DNA of 64,000 nt from Malus domestica (GCF_042453785.1 NC_091672.1:2609001-2673000), one strand, 5' to 3'. Positions 1-12,126 are shown, counted from the first letter of the stretch. Made by a program: numbers and translations. The notes: generated by a model from the letters alone, not told the origin.

Positions 1-740
1 AGTGAAGAAAAATATTAATGAATTATTATTGTGTCTTGGTAATACTACAAGTTATAAGCCCGAATTTGTAACTAAGCAGGGCATTACATTGATTGGTTGT
101 ATGGATGATAAGTCAATTAGGTGGGAAATCCATTTTACCTCTCGTTGAGGTCAAATTAAATTAAGGACGGCCTTAACCCTCGGGTTAGAATATCAAACCC
201 TTACGATGGCAACTGAAAGCAGCCAATAAATTATTTGGTGTTCTTTTTTATGTTTAGATTTAGTTTTATGCCTCGCTATCTTTGAGTCATTGATTCAGTC
301 GATATACTTCCTATGACGTGGTAATTCTTTTGAGGTAACCGGAACTTGGTATACAAACGAACTAGAGGAAGAAAAAATGTCTCCATGAAGGACCAAGTCC
401 AGCTCAGCCTAAAAGTCCCCCAACAAGCTGTAATATCTATGGTTTTACTTTTATTTGTAAAATTTCATCAAATCCTCAATCGACAATTTATGTCCTCCGT
501 TCATTCAACGACGTTGATTGCACATGATCAATTGTTTAACTTTGGGTTCAAACAGTAACGTTAATCATTTTAATTGACTTTTAACAATAACAAAATTTAA
601 ATTTCAAGGACTTAGGTGTGATACGAGTTAAATATCGTGGGGTGTTGATGGAAATAAGTAAAAGTCAGAGTATAAAGATAAAACCTAGAAGTATAGGGAT
701 TCGAAGGAAAATATCAAAAATAGACAAAGGCGTAGCAAGC
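1..740. other. 5' intergenic region, no gene seen
   Basis: AT-rich sequence with no ORF that resembles a known protein. The only ORF of note (346-558) has no recognisable domain. The right end leads into the promoter of the ribosomal protein gene. Confidence 0.5.
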
Positions 741-742
741 AG

Positions 743-758
743 CTAGGGTTTTATAAAA
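743..758 (+). promoter_or_regulatory. telo-box and TATA box of RPL10A
   Basis: CTAGGGTTTT (743-752), the reverse complement of the plant telo-box AAACCCTA, runs directly into TTATAAAA (751-758). Further AGGGTTT copies follow near 810 and 843 in the 5' UTR. Telo-boxes are typical of plant ribosomal-protein promoters, which fits the downstream gene. The transcription start is probably about 30 bp downstream; this was not tested. Confidence 0.6.
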
Positions 759-962
759 GCCCCGAAGTCTCTTCACCACTTAGCGCGGCAGTCCCGAAAT
801 CCAGTTCTAGGGTTTCCTTCTTCAGGTAGCCTCCGCCGCCACTAGGGTTTTCTCATCTCATCATTCTGTGCATTCTGTATTGCGACCTCACTAAAATTTT
901 CGCTTCATTATTCTGATTTTGTAGGAAGTTTTTTCGTAGCGAGGACAAGGATCTAACTAACC

Positions 963-2912
963 ATGAGGTAATTTCATTTTCTTCTCCTGTTCTTTGTTCA
1001 TCAGATTGTAACTAGTTTTGGGTTATTGATCGATTTGGATTTTAACTGAATTTTTGGTGTTTTTAGAAACCAAAATCCCAAATTTCTGTTCATGTATTAG
1101 CATGTTGCTTGAATCCCTTGCTGTTTATTTGTTTTAATCTGGTTTTGCGAAGTGTTTACTGGCTAGAAATTGTGATTAGGGATTTAATACTCGTAAATCT
1201 GTAGTCTGGGAGGAATATCTGGCGTAGTTTTTACAGAGAGCGGTGTGGTTTGATTACTTTGTTTTATGGTTTTTTAATTTATGTTTTTTTCCGGTGGCGG
1301 TGGGCGGAAATGTCACTGATAGTCTAAATCTCAAGATGATTTAAAGTTATTTTACATTCATGTCCTAAGAGGTCGCACTTGGTGCGATGGCAAGTGCCTT
1401 CGCCCATGAGCGGTAGGTCTCGGGTTCGAGACTTGGGGACAGCCTCTCCATAAATGGGGGTAAGGCTAGCCGACATTTACCTCTCCCAGACCCTGCGTAA
1501 AGCGGGAGCCTTGTGCACTGGGTACGACCTTTTTTACATTCATGTCCTAGACTATTGATTGCATTACATATCTAAATTGATAAATTTGAAACTGTTCCCT
1601 AGCTCTATCGTGGGAGTCAAGAACCTGTTTCGGATTATTTTACATTGGTCGTGTTACCTAAAGTTTGTGATTTTGCCGTCATTTGTTAAAACAGTAAGCT
1701 TTCAAGTGATGGGCTGAGGGAGGCCATTTCACAGATTAAGACAAATTCTGAGACAAAGAAGAGGAAGTTCACTGAGACGGTTGAGCTTCAGATTGGTCTG
1801 AAGAACTATGACCCACAAAAGGACAAGCGTTTCAGCGGTTCTGTCAGGCTTCCACATATCCCTCGCCCTAAGATGAGGGTTTGCATGCTTGGAGATGCTC
1901 AGCATGTTGAAGAGGTAAGTTGGCACATCTCGAACTGTTTATGAATTTGTTGACTCTGGATGCATTTGTGATAGAGTTGAAGCTAAATCTGTGTATCCTA
2001 TGCTTTTACCACAGGCAGAGAAGATGGGTTTGGACTACATGGACGTTGAGAGCTTGAAAAAGCTTAACAAGAACAAGAAACTTGTTAAGAAGCTTGCCAA
2101 GAAATACCATGCATTTTTGGCTTCTGAAGCTGTCATTAAGCAGATTCCTCGTCTTCTTGGCCCTGGTCTTAATAAGGCAGGCAAGTATTCCTGATTATTA
2201 GCTATTCTGTATTCTCGTTGTTGGACATTTTGATTTATTGAAGTGGCAGCTAACACTAACTCTAGCTTTGTGTACAAATTGCAGGTAAGTTCCCAACCTT
2301 GGTGAGTCATCAGGAATCTCTGGAGGCAAAACTTAACGAGACCAAAGCTATGGTGAAGTTCCAACTTAAGAAGGTTCTTTGCATGGGTGTTGCTGTCGGC
2401 AATCTTGCTATGGAGGAGAAGCAGATTTTCCAGAATGTGCAACTCAGTGTCAATTTCTTAGTTTCACTGTTGAAGAAGAATTGGCAGAATGTAAGTTATT
2501 TGCTTCATCCTCCTTAAATCATTTGGGTTTTTGAATTATACCCGCTCTGTACTAAGTTTTGGCTCTCAAATTTACGGATAACAAACCTTAAATGCTTATT
2601 TCATTGATCCTGTTGCTAGTATATCTTTATATTGAACCATTTGCATTACTATATTTTCTTGAATATTAATGTTGATAGTCGTTTTATTTCATTTAGTCGA
2701 GCATTTGAGCTGTAAATTGTGATCTGTTCCGAAATGAGATTGGATTGGCATTTGAAGTCTCGACTTCTAGTTGAGTATCATTTGATGCATGCTTTTATCT
2801 TTTTTACCCTTTTAATTGTACTTATGTATGTTGCCCTTTTGTTTGGATGATCAAATAGGTGAGGTCTTTGAACTTGAAGAGTACGATGGGGAAAGCTATC
2901 CGTATCTACTAA
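963..2912 (+). CDS. RPL10A: 60S ribosomal protein L10a (uL1 family)
   Basis: Structural protein of the large cytosolic ribosomal subunit; uL1 proteins form the L1 stalk at the tRNA exit site. Five coding exons: 963-967, 1695-1914, 2015-2180, 2285-2490 and 2859-2912. They join in frame to 216 aa, the length I know for plant L10a. The protein begins [13 protein letters not shown], contains [16 protein letters not shown] and [16 protein letters not shown], and ends [10 protein letters not shown]. The first exon holds only ATG plus two bases, so the start codon is separated from the rest by a 727-bp intron that carries a SINE. Intron 3 uses a GC donor (GCAAGT at 2181) instead of GT; no GT donor there keeps the frame. 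Introns 1, 2 and 4 are GT-AG. The lysine-rich middle ([16 protein letters not shown]) is as expected. Identification is very secure. Confidence 0.97.
1368..1531 (+). mobile_element. tRNA-derived SINE in RPL10A intron 1
   Basis: About 164 bp beginning AGAGGTCGCACTTGGTGCG. A box-B-like GGTTCGAGAC lies near 1432, and the 3' part reads CCCTGCGTAAAGCGGGAGCC then GTGCACTGGGTACGACC. An 18-bp target-site duplication flanks it: TTTTACATTCATGTCCTA at 1350-1367 and 1532-1549. The 3' half resembles the Au-SINE type of plants. A near-identical full copy lies at 28703-28869 and an inverted 3' fragment at 10362-10411. Confidence 0.9.
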
Positions 2913-3987
2913 GTTCATAATCTTTATCAGAGACTTTCCAAGCGAAGGAAGCATCGGCAAACTTTTTTTCTAAGACATTTATTGCATATGTTTCAGTGTT
3001 ATATTTTGTTTTCATTAACTTTGATTTCGTCGTTAAACTACAATGAGTACTCTGTTGTTTTAGATGAATGCTTTTGGAAAATTTTGAAGGAAAGTCTTTT
3101 TCTCTAATGTCTAGTGGATGGTGAAAGGTTACAATTGGGATGAAAGAATTAGGGTTTTCAGAATATGCTTGTTTCTTTTCTTCACCTGTATTCCGAAAGC
3201 CATAATCCTTTCATCGTAATGGACCCAGTTGTAATGGGGACTTCGACGATGAATCTGGATGGAAGGTTTCTTTCGGTTGGGTTCCCGTTTGTTCAACCGA
3301 GTCCGGGAAATGCACTTTGAACGATTGGCGATGATCTTGCCTGATGATATTCCTTTGTTAACAATGTAGATTACCATATGTGGATTTACTTGTGGGATAA
3401 ACGCATCTTAAGCTGTCTTTGTATGGAGTCTACAAAAGCACTTTTGCAAACCTTTTGTTTCACCATGAATTGAAAGAAAGAAATTTGGCGAGTGCACTCG
3501 TCTACACTTGAATCCATAAGACAAACATGTAAATGCAAATATTAGTTTGCCGTTGTGGAGAGTCGAATATGAGACTTCCCACCGTAGTGCCAATTGGTAA
3601 CAATCAAATTCTAGGTCGTAATTGTTTTTTCGCTTTTTTTTTTATCGGATAGAAAATCAAACACGGGACATTGATTTTAAGAGCGAATGTTCTTAGCCAA
3701 CTGAGCTATAATGCACTTGCATACAACTTTGCAGTAAAGTCACCCACATCCAATCACATACCAAAGTCTTTGGTTGTTGGAACAAACTTTAGTGAAGTGA
3801 TTTCCGCACATCCATTTTCTTCGCCGCTATGCTCCTTCATTTTTCTCTGGTATTTGGGTTGAGTAAATCGAAGGAGAATCGAGGGGCGGAAATGAACAAA
3901 CCAGTGTAAATCACTTCGTTGAACTTTACAATTGCGATGGGATGAAACTCATTTCCAACTTCATTAACAGCTTGTAACGAGTAAAAG
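2913..3987. other. intergenic: RPL10A 3' UTR and unassigned DNA
   Basis: The first part must hold the RPL10A 3' UTR; no clear poly(A) signal was chosen. ORFs at 3129-3377 (-) and 3408-3593 (-) have no recognisable domain. A tRNA-like remnant at 3642-3716 is listed separately. Confidence 0.4.
3642..3716 (-). other. degenerate tRNA-Lys-like sequence
   Basis: On the minus strand TATAGCTCAGTTGGCTAAGA (box A-like) is followed by an anticodon-loop-like GCTCTTAAAAT and a weak box B (GTGTTTGATTT). The spacing matches a tRNA with a CTT anticodon. The acceptor stem does not pair well and the arms are degraded, so this looks like a tRNA pseudogene or the head of an old SINE, not a working tRNA. Confidence 0.35.
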
Positions 3988-5448
3988 ATGGCAAACAGTG
4001 AATAACAAAAATTCCAAGTTAGAAAACTATAACTCTCAGACAAAGGCAAGGGATTCATAGAACTACTGCAACAACTGACCGTTTGTGATTCTGTATCCGA
4101 CAAGGACTTTGAAGATCGATTGAAGGAATGTTTGCACTCAAAATATACCCATTTTTACTTATTTGGGCAATTTGGGTAAAATATGGTATTTGAAGGATTA
4201 ATATGCAAGAAAACTAATCTGGAGAGATATTTGGTGCAAGTGGGATAGGTTTTACACTATAATATTGTTTCTCCTATTTGTTTGGGTGGTGGAGGTTTGT
4301 CTAGCCTTTGTTTAATCAAGATACATGCATGTATTGCAAGTAGATGGAAAGGCATCAGCAAGCTTTCGGGCAAGAAACATGTGAAAGAAGCCAACTTGCT
4401 TCTTTTAAATGTTAGTTTATTACAAGTGGGAAAACATGTGATGAAAGCATGTGGTGGAAATGCAAGTTCCTATTTTAATATTATTTCTCCATGCAAGTTG
4501 GCAAGTGAAATACAAGCTGCCCAAGTAATGGAATACAAACTGCCCAAGTTTCTTTCGGGCAGATGCAGTGTCCTCAGCAGGGGGTTTCCTCCAAGACCTC
4601 TATATAAAGAAGCAGATGGAGAAGGATTATAGACACTCAAAACAACCAATCAAAACTCTACTCAAATTAGCTCATCAGCTTCCTTGTAGACATTTATTTT
4701 TAGCCAAGCATCCTTTGCTTTTCTTGTTTATTAGCTCTGCTACTCACTTGTAGCATCGATCTTATTTGTGGCTTTTATGTACAACCCTCTTTCAGTCATT
4801 TAATCCACAAGCAATCTGCAATATTAGTCACTTTCCTCTGTCATTTATATTTCCAAGCAACATTGTCATTTACATATTGTTCTATCTCTCCATATAAGTA
4901 AAGTCCTTATTTTTAAGGCAAACAAAGAACCTTAATTTGAGTAACTCCCACTCAATGGCACAATCTCTTAGTTCGAAGTCAAACTCAGGCGCAACCTCAA
5001 TCATTCAAATCCCGTCTACTAGCGGCATCTAGTAGTGGCACGCCCGCACCCCACCAATCTCGTATGTGAGCAAATCCCGGCATGCCCGCAAGGCACCATG
5101 GCGGATTTAGGGAGCAAACAAAGGAGCTTAGCACCCGAGCAGAGGACCATCAGGTCTTTGTAATACAAGATGATCGCTCCGGGAAGATTGTCGCAACTGG
5201 GAGTGTGTTCATTGAGAGGAAGTTCATAAGAAACTGTGGCAAAGTCGGGCACATTGATGACGTTGTGGTTGATGCCAATGCGCGCGAAATGCAGCTAGGG
5301 AAGAAGATTATTAACGCCCTTACGGATTATGCTCATTCGATGGGGGTGTTATAAGGTGATTCTCGATTGCAGCGTTGAGAACAAAGCGTTCTATGAGAAA
5401 TGTGGCTACAAGCAGAAGGAAATTCAGATGGTGAAGTACTTCATATGA
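3988..5448 (+). pseudogene. GNA1: glucosamine-6-phosphate N-acetyltransferase pseudogene, split by a solo LTR
   Basis: GNA1 transfers acetyl from acetyl-CoA to glucosamine 6-phosphate on the way to UDP-GlcNAc and belongs to the GNAT superfamily. Part 1 (3988-4128) starts with ATG and encodes KFQVRKL and DKGKGFIELLQQLTVCDSVS. Part 2 (about 5121-5448) carries HQVFVIQDDRSGKIVATGSV, RNCGKVGHIDDVVVD, the acetyl-CoA-binding stretch QLGKKIINAL, and the end KAFYEKCGYKQKEIQMVKYF. The breaks are: in-frame TAA codons early in part 1 (after MANSE and after VRKL), a 992-bp LTR insertion, and an extra G in the G-run near 5341-5346 that shifts frame inside the SMGCYK motif. No introns are visible. The family gene may be intronless anyway, so a retrocopy origin cannot be claimed. 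A functional paralogue should exist elsewhere. Confidence 0.85.
4129..5120 (+). mobile_element. solo LTR inside the GNA1 pseudogene
   Basis: The insert begins TGTTTGC and ends GCAAACA, the TG...CA inverted ends of an LTR. AAGGA occurs on both sides (4123-4127 and 5121-5125), with one extra A at the left junction. A TATA-like CTCTATATAAAG near 4598 would suit an LTR promoter. No gag or pol coding is present and no second LTR is seen, so this is a solo LTR. The superfamily is undetermined. Confidence 0.75.
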
Positions 5449-7111
5449 GAAGCATTCTTAATTCCTTGTAAGTTGGCTTCTTGCTTTTGTTTCTTTTCGC
5501 TTGTGCTGTATAAACAAAGAGTTTCGGAGGAAAAAATTCATCCGTCATAATTTAAACCTTGCCATGACAACATTGAAATTTCGATCGGGAGTTTTATGTA
5601 GTGCTTAGAAGTGAAATCTGCCCAGTTAATTAGTTCAATCCCATTTTTTCAGCAGAACTTAGAAGTTGAAGATTGTTCGAAACCATCTTTTGTTTGCCAC
5701 GACAATATTATATCCTTGGAATGCAGAAGAAAATACTATCAATTTCCAAGGGTTCGTCTATGTGTGAAAGGTATGTTGAATGAAAGAAATGAAGAAACTG
5801 TGTCCGACTTGAAGGTAGAAGATGGATAATTCATTGAGGGAACTTTTCCCTTTGAATCCCCGCGTAACGGTAGGATTATTCATGCTTAATCCTACAAATA
5901 AAAAGATCATTCACCTATACCTTTAACGTACATGCTTCTTTTTTCTTTTTGTATGAGCTATCCGCTACCATTTCAAATTTGAAAGCACTCTCCATACTGC
6001 TGTGAAACTGCAAGCAGGCGGGCTGTTGAGTAGCTGTTTTGGACTTATAAAGGAAACAAGGTTTAGCGGAAGAACACTACTTAGCTTCTTATAGACAAAT
6101 AGTCGTTTCATCTTACATATCGACTACTCATATAAACATACATTAACCTAATTATGTTTTTTTATTTTTTTTATTTTTACGTGTAAGAAGCTAAATGTTC
6201 TCAACAAAAACTAAAGTTAAACTGTAAACTATTCCATAATAGATGGAAAAACATGTCCAAACCAACTTTTGTGCATTCAAAATGCTAGCGTTAATACTTT
6301 TCTGTGCGCATGTGAACAACTGATAACTATTAACGCTTTGATGAATTACCCAATTAATAACGCTTAACACGAACTCATCTATACATTATAGTACATTCAA
6401 CAACATTGTTTGGCTTCTTATACCTCATTAAACGTAAGTTACAATTTGATACATGTACTAAAATATCTCATTAGAACTACAAATAGAAATATTTCCATAC
6501 ACATGTCAAGATCAAATTTGTCTTAAGGAAATCATGACTCCTTATAAGTAAAAAGAAAAATATTTTCGGAACGTACTAACCAATTTTTCATTAATAATAC
6601 GTAGTACATTAGTACGAAAAATATGATTGAAATTGAAATAAAAATTCAATAGTTGTAGAAATCAAATCTAACCGTACATTTTTGCTGACCATCCTAAAGT
6701 AGTGGTAACGTCCTCTAACCTATTAATTACTGTTAGATTAATTTAAGTTTTGAGATTTATGAGAAGTACAAAATGAGATTTTTAGATCAGTTATCTTTTC
6801 CAAATTTCAAAAGCTCAATAATAGATAATGACGTGGTGGAAGCTGATTGGTACGTCGAATCATGACACTGTGGTCGCCTACACATGCAAATACCTACTCT
6901 CCATCCTTACGCACCAAAAAAATTAGTCGTTTAGACATTTTAACGAATACCTTTCCCCTCCGTTTCCGGCATCTCTGTAACCCTAGACCCTAAAATCCCA
7001 ATTTCTAAATCGACATTTGAAATTAATTTTTTATTTTTATATGAATAAATACTGCAACTTTTCTATTTGGTGGTGAACGTAGAAAACAAAACAAATAGAA
7101 AATAAATAAAA
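5449..7111. other. intergenic region before the SNARE-like gene
   Basis: AT-rich, with no recognisable gene. The right end contains the promoter and 5' UTR of the next gene (CCCTAGACCC near 6980, A-rich leader just before 7112). Nothing else was identified. Confidence 0.4.
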
Positions 7112-9695
7112 ATGGCGTCGAGCTTGCACCAATGGGAGTCGGACCCTCTGTTTTCCGCAGCCGAAGTCGTCCAAGATTCCGCTGACAGGTTAATTGCTCC
7201 TACCTTTTTTCCTTCTTTCTTTAATTTTAATATGTATTGGAAATTTGGAAGCGTTTTTCTTGCTTTTGGGGAAAGAAAGGCAAAAACTTTGACTTGGGCT
7301 GAGAAGAAAGTTAATAAAAAAAAAAGGTGAAAAGTATTATTTTTGAACTGCTGAATTTGATGAACTTGATTTCTGAGCTGGGTTAGAATGTTGGCATCTG
7401 AATTTATTTTTTTGTTGAAGATCTTTGTTTGGTTTGGGAATGATGTTGTCTATCACAAATGGGACTTTATATTCATCAGAACTTATTTTTCTTGTGCTTG
7501 TCGAGCTACCCGAAAAGTCCAAGTGCGTAGTATTCATTCATGTGTTTGTCTCACGTGAACAGAAGAACCGAGGCCTTTTAGGATAAAACCCCGCTCCTGC
7601 TGGGCTAGCAGGTGGTTAAGTTGGGGACAATTTTGGTGTTGGACCATTTGGCCCATCTCTCTGAAACTTTGACAGTCCGAAACATCAACTTTTGAGAAAT
7701 GCCAGTAACGAATAAACTGTAAACCTGCCCATTTTTACTTTCTTCAATATTTCGCTTTTTCAAAAAATAAAGGAGCTTACAGATTGATAATTCACTGTTG
7801 TATAAACATAAGGAACTTTTTTTTTGTTGTGGATTGCTTATTGTATTTTCTGTTCTGTGTTTTTATTATGTTGAGTTGCTTATGAGTTGTGCATTCCCTG
7901 AAACCAGTGCTCATTTTGTTTTGGTGTTTTAAATTTTAGGATGGAATCGGTTTTCCGCTCTCTGCTGCATGAGCTCAGTCTTGTTCAAGGTGACTGTCCA
8001 GACCCAAAGTTACATGTGTCAATAGATTATCACAAACGCGATCTTGCTACTACACTTGAAACGGCAAAGTGGCAGGTGGTAATCTTTGTACATGTCAACT
8101 CTTTCTTTCTTCGTTTTCTTTATTTTTTGCTTAGTTAGGTTTTAGTGATTCTCTCCTGCCAGTTGGAAGACTTTGAAAGAGCAGTGGCAGGCAGGTCTCA
8201 AAATCGGGAGGATGTAAATTCAAGACACAGGCAGTTTATCGGAGCCATGAGGGAACAAATACTTTATGTGGAGAAGAGCTTGGAGGGCACACCGATAGGA
8301 GATCCCATGCGAAATACAGAGTGGGTTAACTTGAATGAACAAGATAGACATGGTTTGGCATTGTTTCTTTCTGGTGGAAATAACGCCGAGCCCACTGATG
8401 GTCAAGAAGTGGAGGACAGCAGTATCTTGAGAAGATTTCTTGATCCAACCGCATCTAGTGCTAAAGACAGTACTTCTGGTATAGATGAGCACAAAAACAG
8501 AGAAATTGAGGACTTGAATACGAATGGAGTGGTGCATGTGGACCGTGTTATTGAATCTAGAAAGGAGAACAACTTGAGTAAAGTTGGTTACTATAACAGA
8601 TTTGGTGAAGGTGGGAGTTGGGACATCGGCAATACAAGGTTGAAATCTGATTTTACAGATTCTTTTCCACAGACCTCTTGTAACAGATATGGAGGTGGTG
8701 AGAGTCGGGATCTGGAAGCTAATGAAGCCAAACCTGAAAGCTTCAGCAGAACAAACGTATTGGGGTTCTTGAATACTGCATGGAGTGTGTATGGGAGTAG
8801 GGTCACTGGGAGCTATACAAAGAGATTTAAAGATGGAGAAGAACAAAGTCATTCCCCATCAATTGCTGATGTTTCTCATGCCGCTCAGGTAATTTGGCAA
8901 TCAGAAATCAGAAACTTTTAAGTATTCACAACTCTTCTATTTACTCTTAAATCTGTAATTCAAGCGTCACGTTTTCTTTCTTGGATAATTAAGAAGATTC
9001 TTGAATTTTCCAATTCCGTTAAGTATTGCATGTTCATTAGTTCATATTCTTCTTTAGTAATTAGCTGTGACTTGAGATCAAAGAAGGAAATACTTGTAAG
9101 TTCTATCAAATTTTCAGTGTTCCAAAAGGATTGTCGTGTGATTATATCTGATTCCGCTCTGTATCCTGAATCATTTCATTGTGGAAAACTTGGTTTGGCT
9201 TTCTATGCTTCAGCCTAGATGCTTATGGGTTTGCTTGTCCTTGACAGGTTCAGCATCGGGGAACGTGGTTGTATAGAAATTTTAAAGAGTTGTGTATGGG
9301 GATCCGGACAATAGTTATGTACTTACGGACCTGGCTTGGTGTATTTAGGGCAAGATATGAAAGATCACCTTATCACATTCAAGTTCAGCGGCATTCTATT
9401 CACGTGGTATTGATAATACTACTTTCGCTCATTATTTTAGGTGAGGACAGATTACTTAGTAATATTGTCTGCAGTGCATGTTTGTTTCCTTGTTATTAAC
9501 TGCATTTAGCTGTCGTTCGAACCATGTGATTGATTGAAATTACTCTCGTTTTAATTTGATTGGGACGGAAACTACATAGGAAAACCAAACATGTTATTTC
9601 CCCCTTTGAAATTGTCAATATTAGTATAGTTTCATCTGTGCTTTCTTTTTAACTCTGCTCATCACTCAGGCACACTGGTGTCCCGGCTTGCTTAA
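7112..9695 (+). CDS. syntaxin-6 N-terminal-domain SNARE-like membrane protein
   Basis: Five coding exons: 7112-7188, 7940-8075, 8163-8888, 9248-9440 and 9670-9695, giving 385 aa. All introns are GT-AG and every phase closes. Residues about 4-110 look like the syntaxin-6/SYP61 N-terminal helical domain: HQWESDPLFSAAEVVQDSAD, then FRSLLHELSLVQGD, then TAKWQLEDFERAV and RHRQFIGAMREQI. A long polar, low-complexity middle follows. The C-terminus has one hydrophobic anchor, HSIHVVLIILLSLIILG, with a short tail LVSRLA. No clear SNARE motif is seen in front of the anchor, so it may be a SNARE regulator rather than a fusogenic Qc-SNARE. Arabidopsis proteins annotated as syntaxin/t-SNARE family (At2g18860/At4g30240 type) look like the closest family, from memory. 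The likely location is the trans-Golgi or endosomal membrane (inference). It is convergent with the next gene. Confidence 0.82.
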
Positions 9696-10284
9696 AGACA
9701 TTCGTGGTTTGGGTACACTCTACAATCTGTACATGCAAAGGGTTTTCTCAAGACATTTTAACGTGGGAAGAACTGCTTTTTCGCCATCTGACCCTCTTAT
9801 CATGGTCGGATGCAAACACTATTCAAACCTGGAGAAATTGTGCACCATTGGGCATCGCGTCATTACTCGAGTGAGTCTCTGACTGTAAGATGTATTGGTT
9901 TTGTGATCGTCGATTCTGCTACAAGTCTGCATGATTGTTATGTCAAGAATGGAGCCGTTGGAACCAGTCGATAATGGTTTGGTTTCTGCAGTGTGTAAAT
10001 TTGTGGTTTACTCGAGTTATTATGTTGTATTTGGTCAGAACGGGGTCAGCTGGGGTCGATCCATTGTTTTCCAGTCACCATAACCGGAATTCATGCTGTG
10101 CTACATTTTGATTGGTGTGGTAGATCCGCTTCAATAATACTTGATCTGGAGGAAAATTGATAGTCGTGACATTGCATAACATTGCTATCGCGAGTCTTAC
10201 ATTTCAGAGCAAAAGAAAACGAAACCCGAGCTGAACAGCAGATTCTCAATTGTTCGAGTTTCCTGGATATCAAGTGTCGTAATG

Positions 10285-10411
10285 ACAACCAATGTATTAA
10301 AAGGAGGAGGTGTAGGCGAGGCGTTCCATGGATAGCCCTGCCTAGGCATGAGGGGACCTTTGGTCGTACCCAGTGCACAAGGCTCCCGCTTTACGCAGGG
10401 TCTGGGAGATG
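10285..10411. repeat. GC-rich repeat joined to an inverted SINE 3' fragment
   Basis: GGAGGAGGTGTAGGCGAGGC and TGCCTAGGCATGAGG at 10301-10350 form a GC-rich AGGCG-type repeat. It is followed at 10362-10411 by the reverse complement of the last 50 bp of the SINE seen at 1368-1531 (GGTCGTACCCAGTGCACAAG onward). Confidence 0.6.
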
Positions 10412-11477
10412 TTCCAACATTCTTGAGGAAATTTCAATTCTTGAAGACAAGTTTTTCAAGATTTATGGATTTCTTTTGCTTCAAATTTGTTAAATTATTA
10501 AACTAGAAGTTAATCTTGTTCAAATGTTCTCATAAGAAAGCATATGAGAACGTGACACATCACGTGTTCGATGAAATGTGTCTAAGTACTGCTCTTTTGG
10601 CAGAAATGCAAAGTTGTGAAAGCCAAATATTTTGAGTTAGAAAATTTAGAGGTGTCGTTAAGATAGTACAAGTGGTTGGCACAATAAATGCCGGTTTGAG
10701 AGGCCCCAAGCGGGGAGGCCTATAGAAAGCGGTAGAGACCTCCAATATACGGGTCGGACGAATTAGAGAGAATAGAGTGAATGTATGAGTTAGACACTAT
10801 TTAGCCTTGAAATCAATATTGAGGCCAACACAATGAATGTAGCTCAATTTTTAGGCGTGAACCACTTACATTTTTGTTGAAGGGTTTTACGTTTTACGCT
10901 TTACGCAGGGACCTAAATAATTTAATATATATTGTATATATAATTATATATTGAGATTAGAATACTGAAAAACTTGAATTTTGAAACAAATTATGGTGGT
11001 TTGGGGAACTTTGAAACAAATTGAGGTATGAGATTGGAGTAAAATTGAAATATAGGATTGAGATTGAGAATTTAGGGTTTGAGGAATAGGGGAATCGTGG
11101 AATTGGGGAATTGGGGATGGGGTGAAATATAGCAGAGAGAATCGAGTATTGGTTGGTGGAATATATAGAGAAAATGGGATATTGGGTGATGAAAATAGCA
11201 AAGAATTGGCAGAGAATGACTATAGTGATTATAAAAAAAATAAAAAATTAGACTTTGCCAAAAGGACATCGTTTTGAACCAAGTCATTTAAAAAGAATTA
11301 AAAGATTTGGCCAAAACGACATCATTTTCGGCCAAGTCTATAAAAAATAAAAAAAACCTTTCTTCTCCCTCACGCGGTCGTCTTCTTTGTGAAGACGCCG
11401 TTGCAACATAGTTATAGAGCATAGAGTTTTCCAGAACATTTCAGATTTCAAGCAAGATTTTGGATCATAGGAACACC

Positions 11478-11600
11478 CAGTCAACGCCTCAGGCGCGCCC
11501 CGACGAAGCCTAGGCGAGTTTCCCCCCAATCCAAGAAAACAGAGGTGACAAAGCCCCACCTACAAGGCCGCCAGGCGCGCCCCAAGGCGCGTTTTTTAAA
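11478..11600 (-). repeat. GC-rich AGGCG-type dispersed repeat
   Basis: GCGCGCCCCGACGAAGCCTA and CCGCCAGGCGCGCCCCAAGG lie in strongly AT-rich surroundings. It ends in TTTTTTAAAATACTGATGAC, which resembles in reverse orientation the flank of the repeat at 10285. It is probably a second copy of that repeat, inverted. The class is unknown. Confidence 0.4.
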
Positions 11601-12126
11601 ATACTGATGACAACTGGTGCAAAACAGTATAAATACGTCTCAGCGCAAGAGAAAACGAAACGCAAGATGAACCAAAAAACAGTATTAGTAGAAACAATCC
11701 CGAGATGAACAGCAGATTCTCAACTATGATGGGCTTGTTTCTAACACTCAGTATTCTATTAGTTCGTTCGACAAAGTTAACAAAGTGAGAAGCTAGTATC
11801 GGCCCTCTTTTTCCCTCTCAGGTGACTTTCACGGCCACGGAAAGCTACCTGTGTCCGATTCTGCAAATTCCAGACACAAGGGGATATGCCGAAACATATA
11901 CATGAGCCTCATGATCCATAGATTCTTTCGTGTGTAAAATAGTTTTGTTGTCCACCTGAGATCTATATTACAAGGTTTCTTACTTTCTTCCCAGTTGCAC
12001 CCCACCAGAACTCCAGAATGTCAATCTACATTTCAAACAAATGCTAATACCACCGAGGGTGCGTAAGCTTGCCAATCGACAGCTTGAAGCTCTAATATTC
12101 TTGAGGAAGACCACTGGTAGCTCTCC

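Larger units (their letters stand above)
9696..11659. other. convergent intergenic region with repeats
   Basis: Holds the 3' UTR of the SNARE-like gene and, further right, that of the minus-strand gene. Short ORFs have no recognisable domain. Repeat content is listed separately: a SINE fragment at 10362 and GC-rich repeats near 10290 and 11480. GAACAGCAGATTCTCAA occurs at both about 10234 and 11706, so part of this region has been duplicated. Confidence 0.45.

Noticed and set aside
2035-2442. 135-aa ORF antisense to RPL10A
   Set aside because: Shadow of RPL10A exons 3-4; no domain.
3642-3716. Functional tRNA-Lys
   Set aside because: Arms and box B are degraded; kept only as a tRNA-like remnant.
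8220-8852. 210-aa ORF antisense to the SNARE-like gene
   Set aside because: Shadow of exon 3; no domain and no codon-use support.
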